NCBI RefSeq assembly: GCF_036227125.1
Contig: NZ_CP109435.1
Location: 4,836,001 to 4,900,000 of the forward strand
Direction: 5' to 3'
From: Streptomyces sp. NBC_01485
GTDB lineage: Bacteria; Actinomycetota; Actinomycetes; Streptomycetales; Streptomycetaceae
DNA length: 64,000 nt
Of this stretch, positions 57,858 through 64,000 are shown in pieces (the first letter of the stretch is position 1; the number at the start of each line of letters is the position of its first letter). A program made the translations under genes and the position numbers. Below the pieces are notes generated by a model. That model did no database searches and was not told the origin of the DNA. It saw only the letters and a program-made list of their open reading frames with translations.

Positions 57858-59573
57858 TCAGGCCTCGGTGCCGCCGAAGCGCTCCTTGTAGTTCTCCAGG
57901 TCCTCGTCCGTGAGCTTGGCGAAGAGGACCGGGGGGACGGTGAAGGGGGTGCCGGCGGGGACGGAGGCGAGGGCCTTCGCCTCGTCCACGGTGACCCAGG
58001 TCGCCGTGTCGCCCGTGAGGGCGAACGCCTCGCGCATGGTCTTCGCCGTCGTCGGGATGAAGGGTTCCGAGACCACCGCGTAGAGGTGGATCAGGTTCAT
58101 CGCCGTGCGCAGGGTGAGGGCCGCGCCCTCCTGGTCCGTCTTGATCTCCAGCCAGGGGGCCTTCTCCTCCAGGTAGGAGTTGCCCGCGGACCACAGGGCG
58201 CGGAGCGCCGCGGCGGCCTTGCGGAACTGGAGGGACTCCATCTGCTGCTCGTACTCGCCGAGCAGGCCGGCGATCTGCCCGCCGAGCTTCGCCTCCGCCT
58301 CGCCGGGCGCGCTGCCCGCCGGGACCTCGTCGCCGAAGCGCTTCCTGGAGAAGGACAGGACGCGGTTGACGAAGTTGCCGAGGGTGTCGGCGAGGTCCTT
58401 GTTGACCGTCGCCGTGAAGTGCTCCCAGGTGAAGGACGAGTCGTCCGACTCGGGGGCGTTGGCGATGAGGAAGTAGCGCCAGTAGTCGGCCGGGAGGACG
58501 CTGAGGGCCTGGTCGGTGAAGACGCCGCGCTTCTGGGACGTGGAGAACTTACCGCCGTAGTACGTCAGCCAGTTGAAGGCCTTGACGTAGTCGACCTTCT
58601 TCCACGGCTCGCGGACGCCGAGCTCCGTGGCCGGGAACATCACCGTGTGGAACGGGACGTTGTCCTTCGCCATGAACTCCGTGTAGCGGACGTCGGTGTC
58701 GACGTCGTACCACCACGACTTCCAGTCACGGGTGGCCGGGTCGAGGTCCGACCACTCCTTCGTCGCGCCGATGTACTCGATCGGGGCGTCGAACCAGACG
58801 TAGAAGACCTTGCCGTCCGCCGCCAGCTCCGGCCACGTGTCCGACGGGACCGGGACGCCCCAGTCCAGGTCGCGGGTGATCGCGCGGTCGTGCAGGCCCT
58901 CCGTCAGCCACTTGCGGGCGATGGAGGACGCGAGCTGCGGCCAGTCCGCCTCGTGGCGGGAGACCCACTCCTCGACCTCGTGCTGGAGCTTCGACTGGAG
59001 GAGGAAGAGGTGCTTGGTCTCCCGGACCTCCAGCTCCGTGGAGCCGCTGATCGCCGAGCGCGGGTCGATCAGGTCCGTCGGGTCCAGGACGCGGGTGCAG
59101 TTCTCGCACTGGTCGCCGCGGGCCTTGTCGTAGCCGCAGTGGGGGCAGGTGCCCTCGACGTAGCGGTCCGGGAGGAAGCGGCCGTCGGCGGGGCTGTACA
59201 CCTGGCGGATCGCGCGCTCTTCGATGAAGCCGTTCTCGTCGAGACGGCGGGCGAAGTGCTGGGTGATCTCGACGTTCTGGGGACTCGAACTCCGGCCGAA
59301 GTAGTCGAAGGCGAGCGCGAAGCCGTCGTAGACCGCCTTCTGCGCGTCGTGCGCCTGCGCGCAGAACTCGGCTACGGGGATGCCCTGCGCCTTCGCCGCC
59401 AGTTCGGCCGGGGTGCCGTGCTCGTCCGTCGCGCAGATGTAGAGGACGTCGTGGCCGCGCTGGCGGAGATAGCGGGAGTACACGTCCGCCGGGAGCATGG
59501 ACCCCACCATGTTGCCCAGGTGCTTGATCCCGTTGATGTAGGGAAGGGCGCTGGTGATGAGGTGTCGAGCCAT
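57858..59573 (-). CDS. metG: Methionyl-tRNA synthetase (first copy, four-Cys zinc type)
   Basis: 571 aa from ATG 59573. Class I motifs: HIGH region LPYINGIKHLGN and KMSKS-loop equivalent KFSTSQKRG, which is altered from the usual KMSKS. A zinc knuckle with four Cys (CPHCGYDKARGDQCENC) marks the longer MetRS class. The other MetRS at 60407 has a canonical KMSKS and a different zinc region, so the two are not a simple recent duplication. A second MetRS of this kind can provide resistance to MetRS inhibitors; housekeeping and resistance roles cannot be assigned from sequence alone. The 3' end lies 28 bp from an IS605 right end. Confidence 0.88.
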   Translation of the reverse strand: MARHLITSALPYINGIKHLGNMVGSMLPADVYSRYLRQRGHDVLYICATDEHGTPAELAAKAQGIPVAEFCAQAHDAQKAVYDGFALAFDYFGRSSSPQNVEITQHFARRLDENGFIEERAIRQVYSPADGRFLPDRYVEGTCPHCGYDKARGDQCENCTRVLDPTDLIDPRSAISGSTELEVRETKHLFLLQSKLQHEVEEWVSRHEADWPQLASSIARKWLTEGLHDRAITRDLDWGVPVPSDTWPELAADGKVFYVWFDAPIEYIGATKEWSDLDPATRDWKSWWYDVDTDVRYTEFMAKDNVPFHTVMFPATELGVREPWKKVDYVKAFNWLTYYGGKFSTSQKRGVFTDQALSVLPADYWRYFLIANAPESDDSSFTWEHFTATVNKDLADTLGNFVNRVLSFSRKRFGDEVPAGSAPGEAEAKLGGQIAGLLGEYEQQMESLQFRKAAAALRALWSAGNSYLEEKAPWLEIKTDQEGAALTLRTAMNLIHLYAVVSEPFIPTTAKTMREAFALTGDTATWVTVDEAKALASVPAGTPFTVPPVLFAKLTDEDLENYKERFGGTEA

Positions 59574-59652
59574 TGCGGGCTGCTCCCGGGTTGGTTTCCT
59601 GCTGCTTCGCGAACCTTGGAATCGTAGCCGCGAGTGGACAGCAGGCGCGCCC

Positions 59653-59678
59653 GTATATACTTGAGGTGCGCTTATATA
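59653..59678. promoter_or_regulatory. AT-rich promoter/operator of the vapBC operon
   Basis: GTATATAC (59653-59660), itself palindromic, and TATATA (59673-59678), 13 nt apart, just upstream of the antitoxin ribosome site GGGGAGG. Such AT words are rare in this genome and fit a TA operator overlapping the promoter. Confidence 0.5.
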
Positions 59679-59694
59679 TGTGGGGAGGTCTGGC

Positions 59695-59904
59695 ATGTCG
59701 AAGCTGCTCATCGAGGTCGACGACGAGGCTCTGGCGGAGGCCCAGGTCCTGCTGGGCACGAAGACCAAGAAGGACACCGTCAACACCGCGCTGCTGGAAG
59801 TCGCCAAGCGGCGCAGCCGGGCCATAGCGCTGGCCAAGCTCCGCGAGAGGGGGGCGCGCGGTGACTTCGACATCCTTCTCGACAAGAGGAACTACCGCCG
59901 GTGA
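59695..59904 (+). CDS. vapB: VapB-type antitoxin
   Basis: 69 aa from ATG 59695 with GGGGAGG upstream. MSKLLIEVDDEALAEAQVLLGTKTKKDTVNTALLEVAKRR is a typical ribbon-helix-helix VapB (type-II antitoxin, DUF2191-like), followed by a C-terminal toxin-binding tail (GDFDILLDKRNYRR). The stop overlaps the toxin start (GTGA), so the pair is translationally coupled. Autoregulation through the upstream AT-rich palindromes is likely. Confidence 0.9.
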   Translation: MSKLLIEVDDEALAEAQVLLGTKTKKDTVNTALLEVAKRRSRAIALAKLRERGARGDFDILLDKRNYRR

Positions 59905-60338
59905 GTGACCTCTCGTATCTGATCGACACCTCGGCCGCCGTGCGTCTGCTCAGCAGCGATGCGTACGACGAGCGATGGGGGCAGGTGCTCGACAACGGGC
60001 TGGTCGCACTGTGCGATCTGACCGAGCTGGAGATCCTCTTCTCCGCGCGCGGGCGAGCGGACCGTGAAGGTATTCAGGAGGAGCTGCGCCAACTGTTCAG
60101 CTGGACCCTGATGCCCGACGGCATCTATCAGCGCGCCCGCGAGGTTCAGCAGCTTCTCACCGGCAACGGTGAGCACCGCTCGGCCGGGCCGGTCGACCTG
60201 CTCGTCGCCGCCACGGCCGAGTTGGCGGGCCTGACCCTGCTCCACCACGACCGGGACTTCGAGACCGTGGCCGGCCGTACGGGCCAGCCGACGGTCTGGC
60301 TGGCCGAGCCCGAGCCCGAGCCCGAGCCCGAGTCCTGA
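59901..60338 (+). CDS. vapC: VapC-type PIN-domain toxin ribonuclease
   Basis: 145 aa. PIN acidic residues: Asp9 (YLIDTSA), Glu44 region (CDLTELEILFSARG), Asp99 (PVDLLVAATAEL) and Asp117/Asp119 (LLHHDRDFETVA). VapC toxins cut tRNAs (often initiator tRNA-fMet) or rRNA. The C-terminus ends EPEPEPEPES, encoded by five GAGCCC-type repeats that could vary in length by slippage. Lies between two methionyl-tRNA synthetase genes on the opposite strand. Confidence 0.9.
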   Translation: MSDLSYLIDTSAAVRLLSSDAYDERWGQVLDNGLVALCDLTELEILFSARGRADREGIQEELRQLFSWTLMPDGIYQRAREVQQLLTGNGEHRSAGPVDLLVAATAELAGLTLLHHDRDFETVAGRTGQPTVWLAEPEPEPEPES

Positions 60339-60344
60339 GAACAG

Positions 60345-60381
60345 CGAGTGGGTATGACCGGGCCCCGGTCATACCCACTCA
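60345..60381. terminator. Strong bidirectional terminator between vapC and metG
   Basis: GAGTGGGTATGACCG (60346-60360) and CGGTCATACCCACTC (60366-60380) pair perfectly, extended by G-C to a 16-bp stem with 3-nt loop. Serves two convergent genes. Confidence 0.88.
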
Positions 60382-60406
60382 CGTCCACGCTCACGTTCGT
60401 TCGTGA

Positions 60407-62014
60407 CTACGCGCTCGGCTTCTCCTCCAGGCGCGGGAAGAGCACCGCGCCCTTGGTGATCGTCGCGCCCGCCGGGAGCCGGCCCCAGGAGGCGGCGTCG
60501 GCGACCTTCTGGTCGGGGAGCGCGCCGAGAACGGCGTCCGCGCCGAGGGAGTCCCAGAGCTTCTGCGAGGTGTCCGGCATGACCGGGTTGAGCAGCACGG
60601 CCACCGCGCGGAGCGCCTCCGCGGCCGTGTAGAGGATCGTCGCCAGGCGGGCCCTGCCCTCCGGCGAATCGTCCTTCGCGACCTTCCAGGGCTCCTGCTC
60701 CGTGATGTAGCCGTTGACCTGCTTCACGAAGTCGAAGATCGCCAGGATGCCGCCCTGGAAGTCCACGTCGTCGCCGATCCGCCGGTCGGCCTCCGCGACG
60801 GCCTTCGCCAGCCCGTCCTGGATCGCCTTCTCCGCATCGCCCGCGGCCGTCGCCTCCGGCAGGGTGCCGCCGAAGTACTTGCCGACCATCGCGGCCACGC
60901 GCGACGCGAGGTTGCCGTAGTCGTTCGCCAGCTCGCTCGTGTAGCGGGCGGAGAAGTCCTCCCAGGAGAACGAGCCGTCCTGGCCGAACGCGATGGCGCG
61001 CAGGAAGTACCAGCGGTACGCGTCCACACCGAAGTGGGATGTCAGGTCCTGCGGTTTGATGCCCGTCAGGTTCGACTTCGACATCTTCTCGCCGCCGACC
61101 ATCAGCCAGCCGTTGGCCGCGATCTTGCCCGGCAGCGGGAGGTCCTGCGCCATCAGCATCGCGGGCCAGATGATCGCGTGGAAGCGGAGGATGTCCTTGC
61201 CGACCAGATGCACGTCGGCGGGGAAGGTGTTCCCGAACTTCTCCGGGTTCTCGTTGTAGCCGACCGCCGTCGCGTAGTTCAGCAGCGCGTCGATCCACAC
61301 GTAGATCACGTGCTTGTCGTCCCACGGGACCGGGACGCCCCAGTCGAAGGTGGAACGGGAGATGGAGAGGTCCTGGAGGCCCTGGCGGACGAAGTTCACG
61401 ACCTCGTTGCGCGCGGACTCGGGCTGGATGAAGTCCGGGTTCGCCTCGTAGTGGGCGAGCAGCTTCTCGCCGTACTCGCTGAGCTTGAAGAAGTAGTTCT
61501 CCTCCTTGAGGATCTCCACCGGCTTCTTGTGGATGGCACACAGCTTCGTGCCGTCCTCGGCCTCGATGAGGTCGCCGGGGAGTTTGTACTCCTCACAGCC
61601 CACGCAGTACGGGCCCTCGTAGCCGCCCTTGTAGATCTCGCCCTTGGCGTGGAGATCCTGGACGAACTCCTGGACACGGTCCGTGTGACGCCTCTCCGTC
61701 GTGCGGATGAAGTCGTCGTTCGCGATCTCCAGGTGTTCCCAGAGGGGCTTCCAGGCCTCGTCGACGAGCTTGTCCGCCCACTCCTGCGGGCTGACGCCGT
61801 TCGCCTCCGCGGTGCGCATGATCTTCTGACCGTGCTCGTCCGTGCCGGTGAGGTACCACACCCTCTCGCCGCGCTGACGGTGCCAGCGCGTGAGTACGTC
61901 GCCTGCGACGGTCGTATAGGCGTGGCCCAGGTGAGGAGCGTCGTTGACGTAATAAATCGGGGTGGAGACGTAGTACGCCTTCCCGCCCTGCTTCTCGGAT
62001 CCAGTGGCCGCCAT
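60407..62014 (-). CDS. metG: Methionyl-tRNA synthetase (second copy, canonical KMSKS)
   Basis: 535 aa from ATG 62014. HIGH-type APHLGHAYTT, KMSKS motif in GGEKMSKSNLTG, substrate-site GTDEHGQKI. The zinc region is reduced (CVGCEEYKLPG then CAIHKK), as in the shorter MetRS class. Charges tRNA-Met for initiation and elongation. Transcribed toward vapC, with an 11-bp tandem repeat upstream. With the gene at 57858 the organism has two divergent MetRS enzymes at one locus. Confidence 0.93.
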   Translation of the reverse strand: MAATGSEKQGGKAYYVSTPIYYVNDAPHLGHAYTTVAGDVLTRWHRQRGERVWYLTGTDEHGQKIMRTAEANGVSPQEWADKLVDEAWKPLWEHLEIANDDFIRTTERRHTDRVQEFVQDLHAKGEIYKGGYEGPYCVGCEEYKLPGDLIEAEDGTKLCAIHKKPVEILKEENYFFKLSEYGEKLLAHYEANPDFIQPESARNEVVNFVRQGLQDLSISRSTFDWGVPVPWDDKHVIYVWIDALLNYATAVGYNENPEKFGNTFPADVHLVGKDILRFHAIIWPAMLMAQDLPLPGKIAANGWLMVGGEKMSKSNLTGIKPQDLTSHFGVDAYRWYFLRAIAFGQDGSFSWEDFSARYTSELANDYGNLASRVAAMVGKYFGGTLPEATAAGDAEKAIQDGLAKAVAEADRRIGDDVDFQGGILAIFDFVKQVNGYITEQEPWKVAKDDSPEGRARLATILYTAAEALRAVAVLLNPVMPDTSQKLWDSLGADAVLGALPDQKVADAASWGRLPAGATITKGAVLFPRLEEKPSA

Positions 62015-62058
62015 GGCCGAAATCCTACTGGCCCGGGGAAGACCGACTCACGCCGATC

Positions 62059-62100
62059 ACGGGCGGGGTACGGGCGGGGTACGGGCGGGGTACGGGCGGG
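62059..62100. repeat. 11-bp tandem repeat upstream of metG
   Basis: ACGGGCGGGGT three times in perfect tandem (62059-62091) and a 9-bp partial fourth copy, 45 bp before the metG start codon. Confidence 0.92.
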
Positions 62101-62112
62101 AGGATTACGGGG

Positions 62113-62141
62113 ACAGGGCCCGGGGTACAGCCGGGCCCTGT
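62113..62141 (-). terminator. Terminator of the VWA-domain gene
   Basis: ACAGGGCCCGG (62113-62123) and CCGGGCCCTGT (62131-62141), 7-nt loop, 10 bp after the stop codon of the minus-strand gene. Confidence 0.75.
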
Positions 62142-62150
62142 CGGGCGTTG

Positions 62151-64000
62151 TTACGGGCGCCAGTCGATCAGGAGGCCGTCGTAGAGTTCCGCGTCCGTGA
62201 GTTCGAGGGGAGTCGGGCCCGCGTGGAAGAAGGCCGTGTTGTCGGTCTTCAGTTTGCGGAGGTAGTCGAAGGCCTTGTTGTCGTGGTCGCCGAACGCGAC
62301 GAACGAGAAGAACACCGAGGTGTGGGACTTCGCGGCGTCCGTGAGGGACTGGGTGGCCGGGGTCTTCGCGTCCGGGGCGCCGTCCGTCTGGAAGACGACG
62401 AGGGCGGGGGTGCCGGGGGTGGCGTTCTCGTCGTAGTGCGCGAGTACGGCTTCCACGGCCGCGTGGTAGCTCGTACGGCCCATGCGGCCGAGGCCGGCGT
62501 GGAGGTCGTCGATCTTGTTCTCGTGCTCGGGGAGGGTCAGCTCGCCGGTGCCGTCCAGCTCGGTGGAGAAGAAGACGACGTGGACGGTCGTCTCGTCCGG
62601 GGTGAGATGGGCGGCGAGGGCGAGGGTCTGCTCGGCGAGGGACTGGGCGGAGCCGTCCTTGTAGTACGGCCGCATGGACGCGGAGCGGTCGAGTACGAGG
62701 TAGACGTTGGCACGGGTGCCGGTGAGGCGGGTGTTCTCCAGGACGGTCGCGGCTGCCTGGTAGGCGGTCGCGAGGCCGGCGGGCAGTGGGGGTTGGCTGG
62801 GCAGGTCGGTCGCCTCGGCTTCGCCCTCGGCCGCCGTGTCCCCACCCGCACCACCCGTGCTGCTTTCGTCGTCGGCCGCGGGTGGCCCCTGCGGGGCGTC
62901 CTCGCCGTCGGCGGCTGCGGGCTCGGTCGCCTCGGCTGCGGGGGTGGGGGTGGGTTCTGCTGCGGGGGTGGCGACAGGGGCGGGAGCGTCGTCCTCGGTC
63001 GGCTCCGCCGCGGTCACGGGGGTGGGCTCGCTTTGTTCCGCCGCGGTCACGGGGGTGGCCGTGGGGTCCGACTCGGTGGCCGGGGCGGGAACGAGGGCGA
63101 GGGCCGGCTCCGGTTCGGTGGCCGGGGCGTGAGTGGGCTCCGTTTCGGTGGCCGATGCGGGAGCGGGCTCCGGTTCGGCGGCCGGCTCCTCGGCGACCGC
63201 GACCGGCTCGGGCTCGGCTTCGGGCTCGGGGGTGGTGTCAGCCTGCTCCACGGTGCCCGTCGGCTCCGAACCGGCTTCGACCTGCGGCTCTTCCTCGGCA
63301 GCGGGCTCGGCCTCCGCTTCCGCGACCGGCTCTGCTGCGGCTGCGGCTGCGGCTGCGGCTGCGTCCGGCTCGGGCGCGGTGTCCGGCTCGGGCTCAGCGA
63401 CCGGTTCGGGCGCGGATGCCTCCGCCTCGGGCTCGGCGTCGGGGACGGCGGACTCGGTGACTACTTCCGGCTCGGGCTCCTCAGCCGTCGCCTCGGCCTT
63501 CGGCTCAACCGCTTCTGCGGCTGCCTCGGGCTCGGGCTGGGCCTCGGGGACGACGGGCTCGGCGGCGGCATCCGGTGCGGGCTCCTCGGTCACGGGCTCG
63601 GCCTCCGGCTCGGAACCGGCGTCGGCGGCGACCGTCTCGGCCACGGTTTCCGGCGCGGACTCCGCCGCCGCGGGCTCGGCTTCCGGCTCCGCCTTGGCGT
63701 CCGCCGTCGGTTCGGCGACTGCTGCCTCCGCTGCCGCCGTCGGCTCCTCCGCCACTGCGGCTGCGTCCGGCTCGGACACGGCGTCGGAGGCGACGGTCTC
63801 GGTCACCGTTTCCGGCGCGGGCTCCGCCTCGGCGGCCACCCTGGGCTCCTCGGCCTCCGGCTCCGCCTCGGCTTCCACCGCGGGCTTGGCCTCGGCCTCG
63901 GCCTCCGGCTCCGCCTTGGCGTCCGTCGTCGGTTCGGCGACTGCTGCCTCCGCTGCCGCCGTCGGCTCCTCCGCCACCGCCGCTGGCACCGGCTCGGCCA
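62151..64000 (-). CDS. VWA-domain protein with long Ala/Glu/Pro repeat region (5' end outside window)
   Basis: At least 616 aa are visible; the frame stays open to the right edge, so the true start is outside. The last roughly 210 residues are a von Willebrand A domain with the MIDAS motif (LVLDRSASMRPYYKDGSA, later VFQTDGAPD and FVAFGDHD) of the TerY/TerF stress-protein kind. Everything before is low complexity, almost only Ala, Glu, Pro, Val, Asp and Thr (AEPEAEAEAKPAVEAEAEPEAEEP). It contains a 74-codon direct repeat (for example PTAAAEAAVAEPT about 63700-63750 and again 63925-63975). Such regions are disordered and expand or shrink by recombination. Function unknown; in ter operons VWA proteins go with tellurite resistance. 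Confidence 0.82.
   Translation of the reverse strand, partial: AEPVPAAVAEEPTAAAEAAVAEPTTDAKAEPEAEAEAKPAVEAEAEPEAEEPRVAAEAEPAPETVTETVASDAVSEPDAAAVAEEPTAAAEAAVAEPTADAKAEPEAEPAAAESAPETVAETVAADAGSEPEAEPVTEEPAPDAAAEPVVPEAQPEPEAAAEAVEPKAEATAEEPEPEVVTESAVPDAEPEAEASAPEPVAEPEPDTAPEPDAAAAAAAAAAEPVAEAEAEPAAEEEPQVEAGSEPTGTVEQADTTPEPEAEPEPVAVAEEPAAEPEPAPASATETEPTHAPATEPEPALALVPAPATESDPTATPVTAAEQSEPTPVTAAEPTEDDAPAPVATPAAEPTPTPAAEATEPAAADGEDAPQGPPAADDESSTGGAGGDTAAEGEAEATDLPSQPPLPAGLATAYQAAATVLENTRLTGTRANVYLVLDRSASMRPYYKDGSAQSLAEQTLALAAHLTPDETTVHVVFFSTELDGTGELTLPEHENKIDDLHAGLGRMGRTSYHAAVEAVLAHYDENATPGTPALVVFQTDGAPDAKTPATQSLTDAAKSHTSVFFSFVAFGDHDNKAFDYLRKLKTDNTAFFHAGPTPLELTDAELYDGLLIDWRP

Noticed and set aside
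63310..63370. CRISPR-like or satellite array from GGCTGC repeats
   Set aside because: These are Ala codons in the low-complexity arm of the VWA protein; no spacer-repeat structure is present anywhere in the window.

Overview
The window is high-G+C actinobacterial DNA and almost certainly a Streptomyces chromosome. Supporting signs are the strong G/C bias at third codon positions, many GTG starts, several leaderless-looking promoters (TANNNT ending 6-8 nt before the start codon), a WhiJ/DUF397 regulatory cassette, mycothiol-linked enzymes, a proteasome activator (Bpa), and five ParB-binding parS palindromes (GTTTCACGTGAAAC core) in two clusters. In Streptomyces most parS sites lie around oriC, so this is probably core, origin-proximal chromosome. 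From memory the gene order resembles S. coelicolor around SCO3832 down to SCO3792; I could not check this.

Layout, left to right. 0-4 kb: end of an Lrp/AsnC regulator (BkdR type) divergent from a branched-chain 2-oxoacid dehydrogenase operon bkdABC. 4-6.3 kb: molybdenum-cofactor genes (MobA-DUF6457 fusion, MoeA), then three parS sites. 6.4-8.4 kb: a K+ channel with an RCK domain, head-to-head with a stand-alone RCK paralogue. 8.4-10.3 kb: a DrrAB-type ABC exporter. 10.4-12.7 kb: quinone oxidoreductase, a small membrane protein, and Bpa. 12.7-16.4 kb: two divergent PknB-type membrane Ser/Thr kinases. 16.4-17.6 kb: an aminoglycoside-phosphotransferase-fold enzyme. 18-21.7 kb: a second complete bkdABC operon. 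21.8 kb: a tRNA-like gene with an abnormal T-loop. 22-24 kb: MFS transporter and GntR regulator. 24.3-27.9 kb: a secreted DD-carboxypeptidase, a mycothiol-dependent isomerase-like protein, a nitrilase-family amidase and a LURP-one protein.

27.9-30.1 kb is a WhiJ-type regulatory cassette: HTH-DUF5753 regulator, two tandemly duplicated DUF397 genes, and a divergent RsbW-like ATPase with a small translationally coupled ORF. 30.3-37.8 kb: a thioredoxin-NHL protein, DUF6458 protein, M18 aminopeptidase, very-long-chain-type acyl-CoA dehydrogenase, SseB-domain protein and pirin. Pirin and this dehydrogenase are functionally linked in Streptomyces ambofaciens. 37.9-42.2 kb: Bro-N regulator-like protein, AI-2E family transporter, and a PAS-GAF-PP2C-HATPase phosphatase. 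42.3-44.2 kb: two more parS sites, then aspS. 44.4-47.3 kb: two Tat-exported intradiol dioxygenase paralogues flanking a small membrane protein. 47.4-55.4 kb: AbiEii-like nucleotidyltransferase, then secreted polysaccharide-active proteins (pectate lyase, CBM13 beta-helix protein, CBM13-GH19 chitinase) around a pentapeptide-repeat membrane protein.

55.9-57.8 kb is an intact IS200/IS605 element with divergent tnpA and tnpB and recognisable end hairpins. 57.9-62.0 kb: two different methionyl-tRNA synthetases on the minus strand with a VapBC toxin-antitoxin operon between them on the plus strand. The window ends inside a VWA-domain protein whose N-terminal part is a long, internally repeated Ala/Glu/Pro tract that runs off the right edge.

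Most genes are ordinary core functions. The parts most worth a second look are the aberrant tRNA-like gene, the MetRS-VapBC-MetRS block next to an IS605 element, the head-to-head RCK pair, the WhiJ cassette with its long palindrome, the phased 10-bp repeats before the NHL gene, and the parS clusters.
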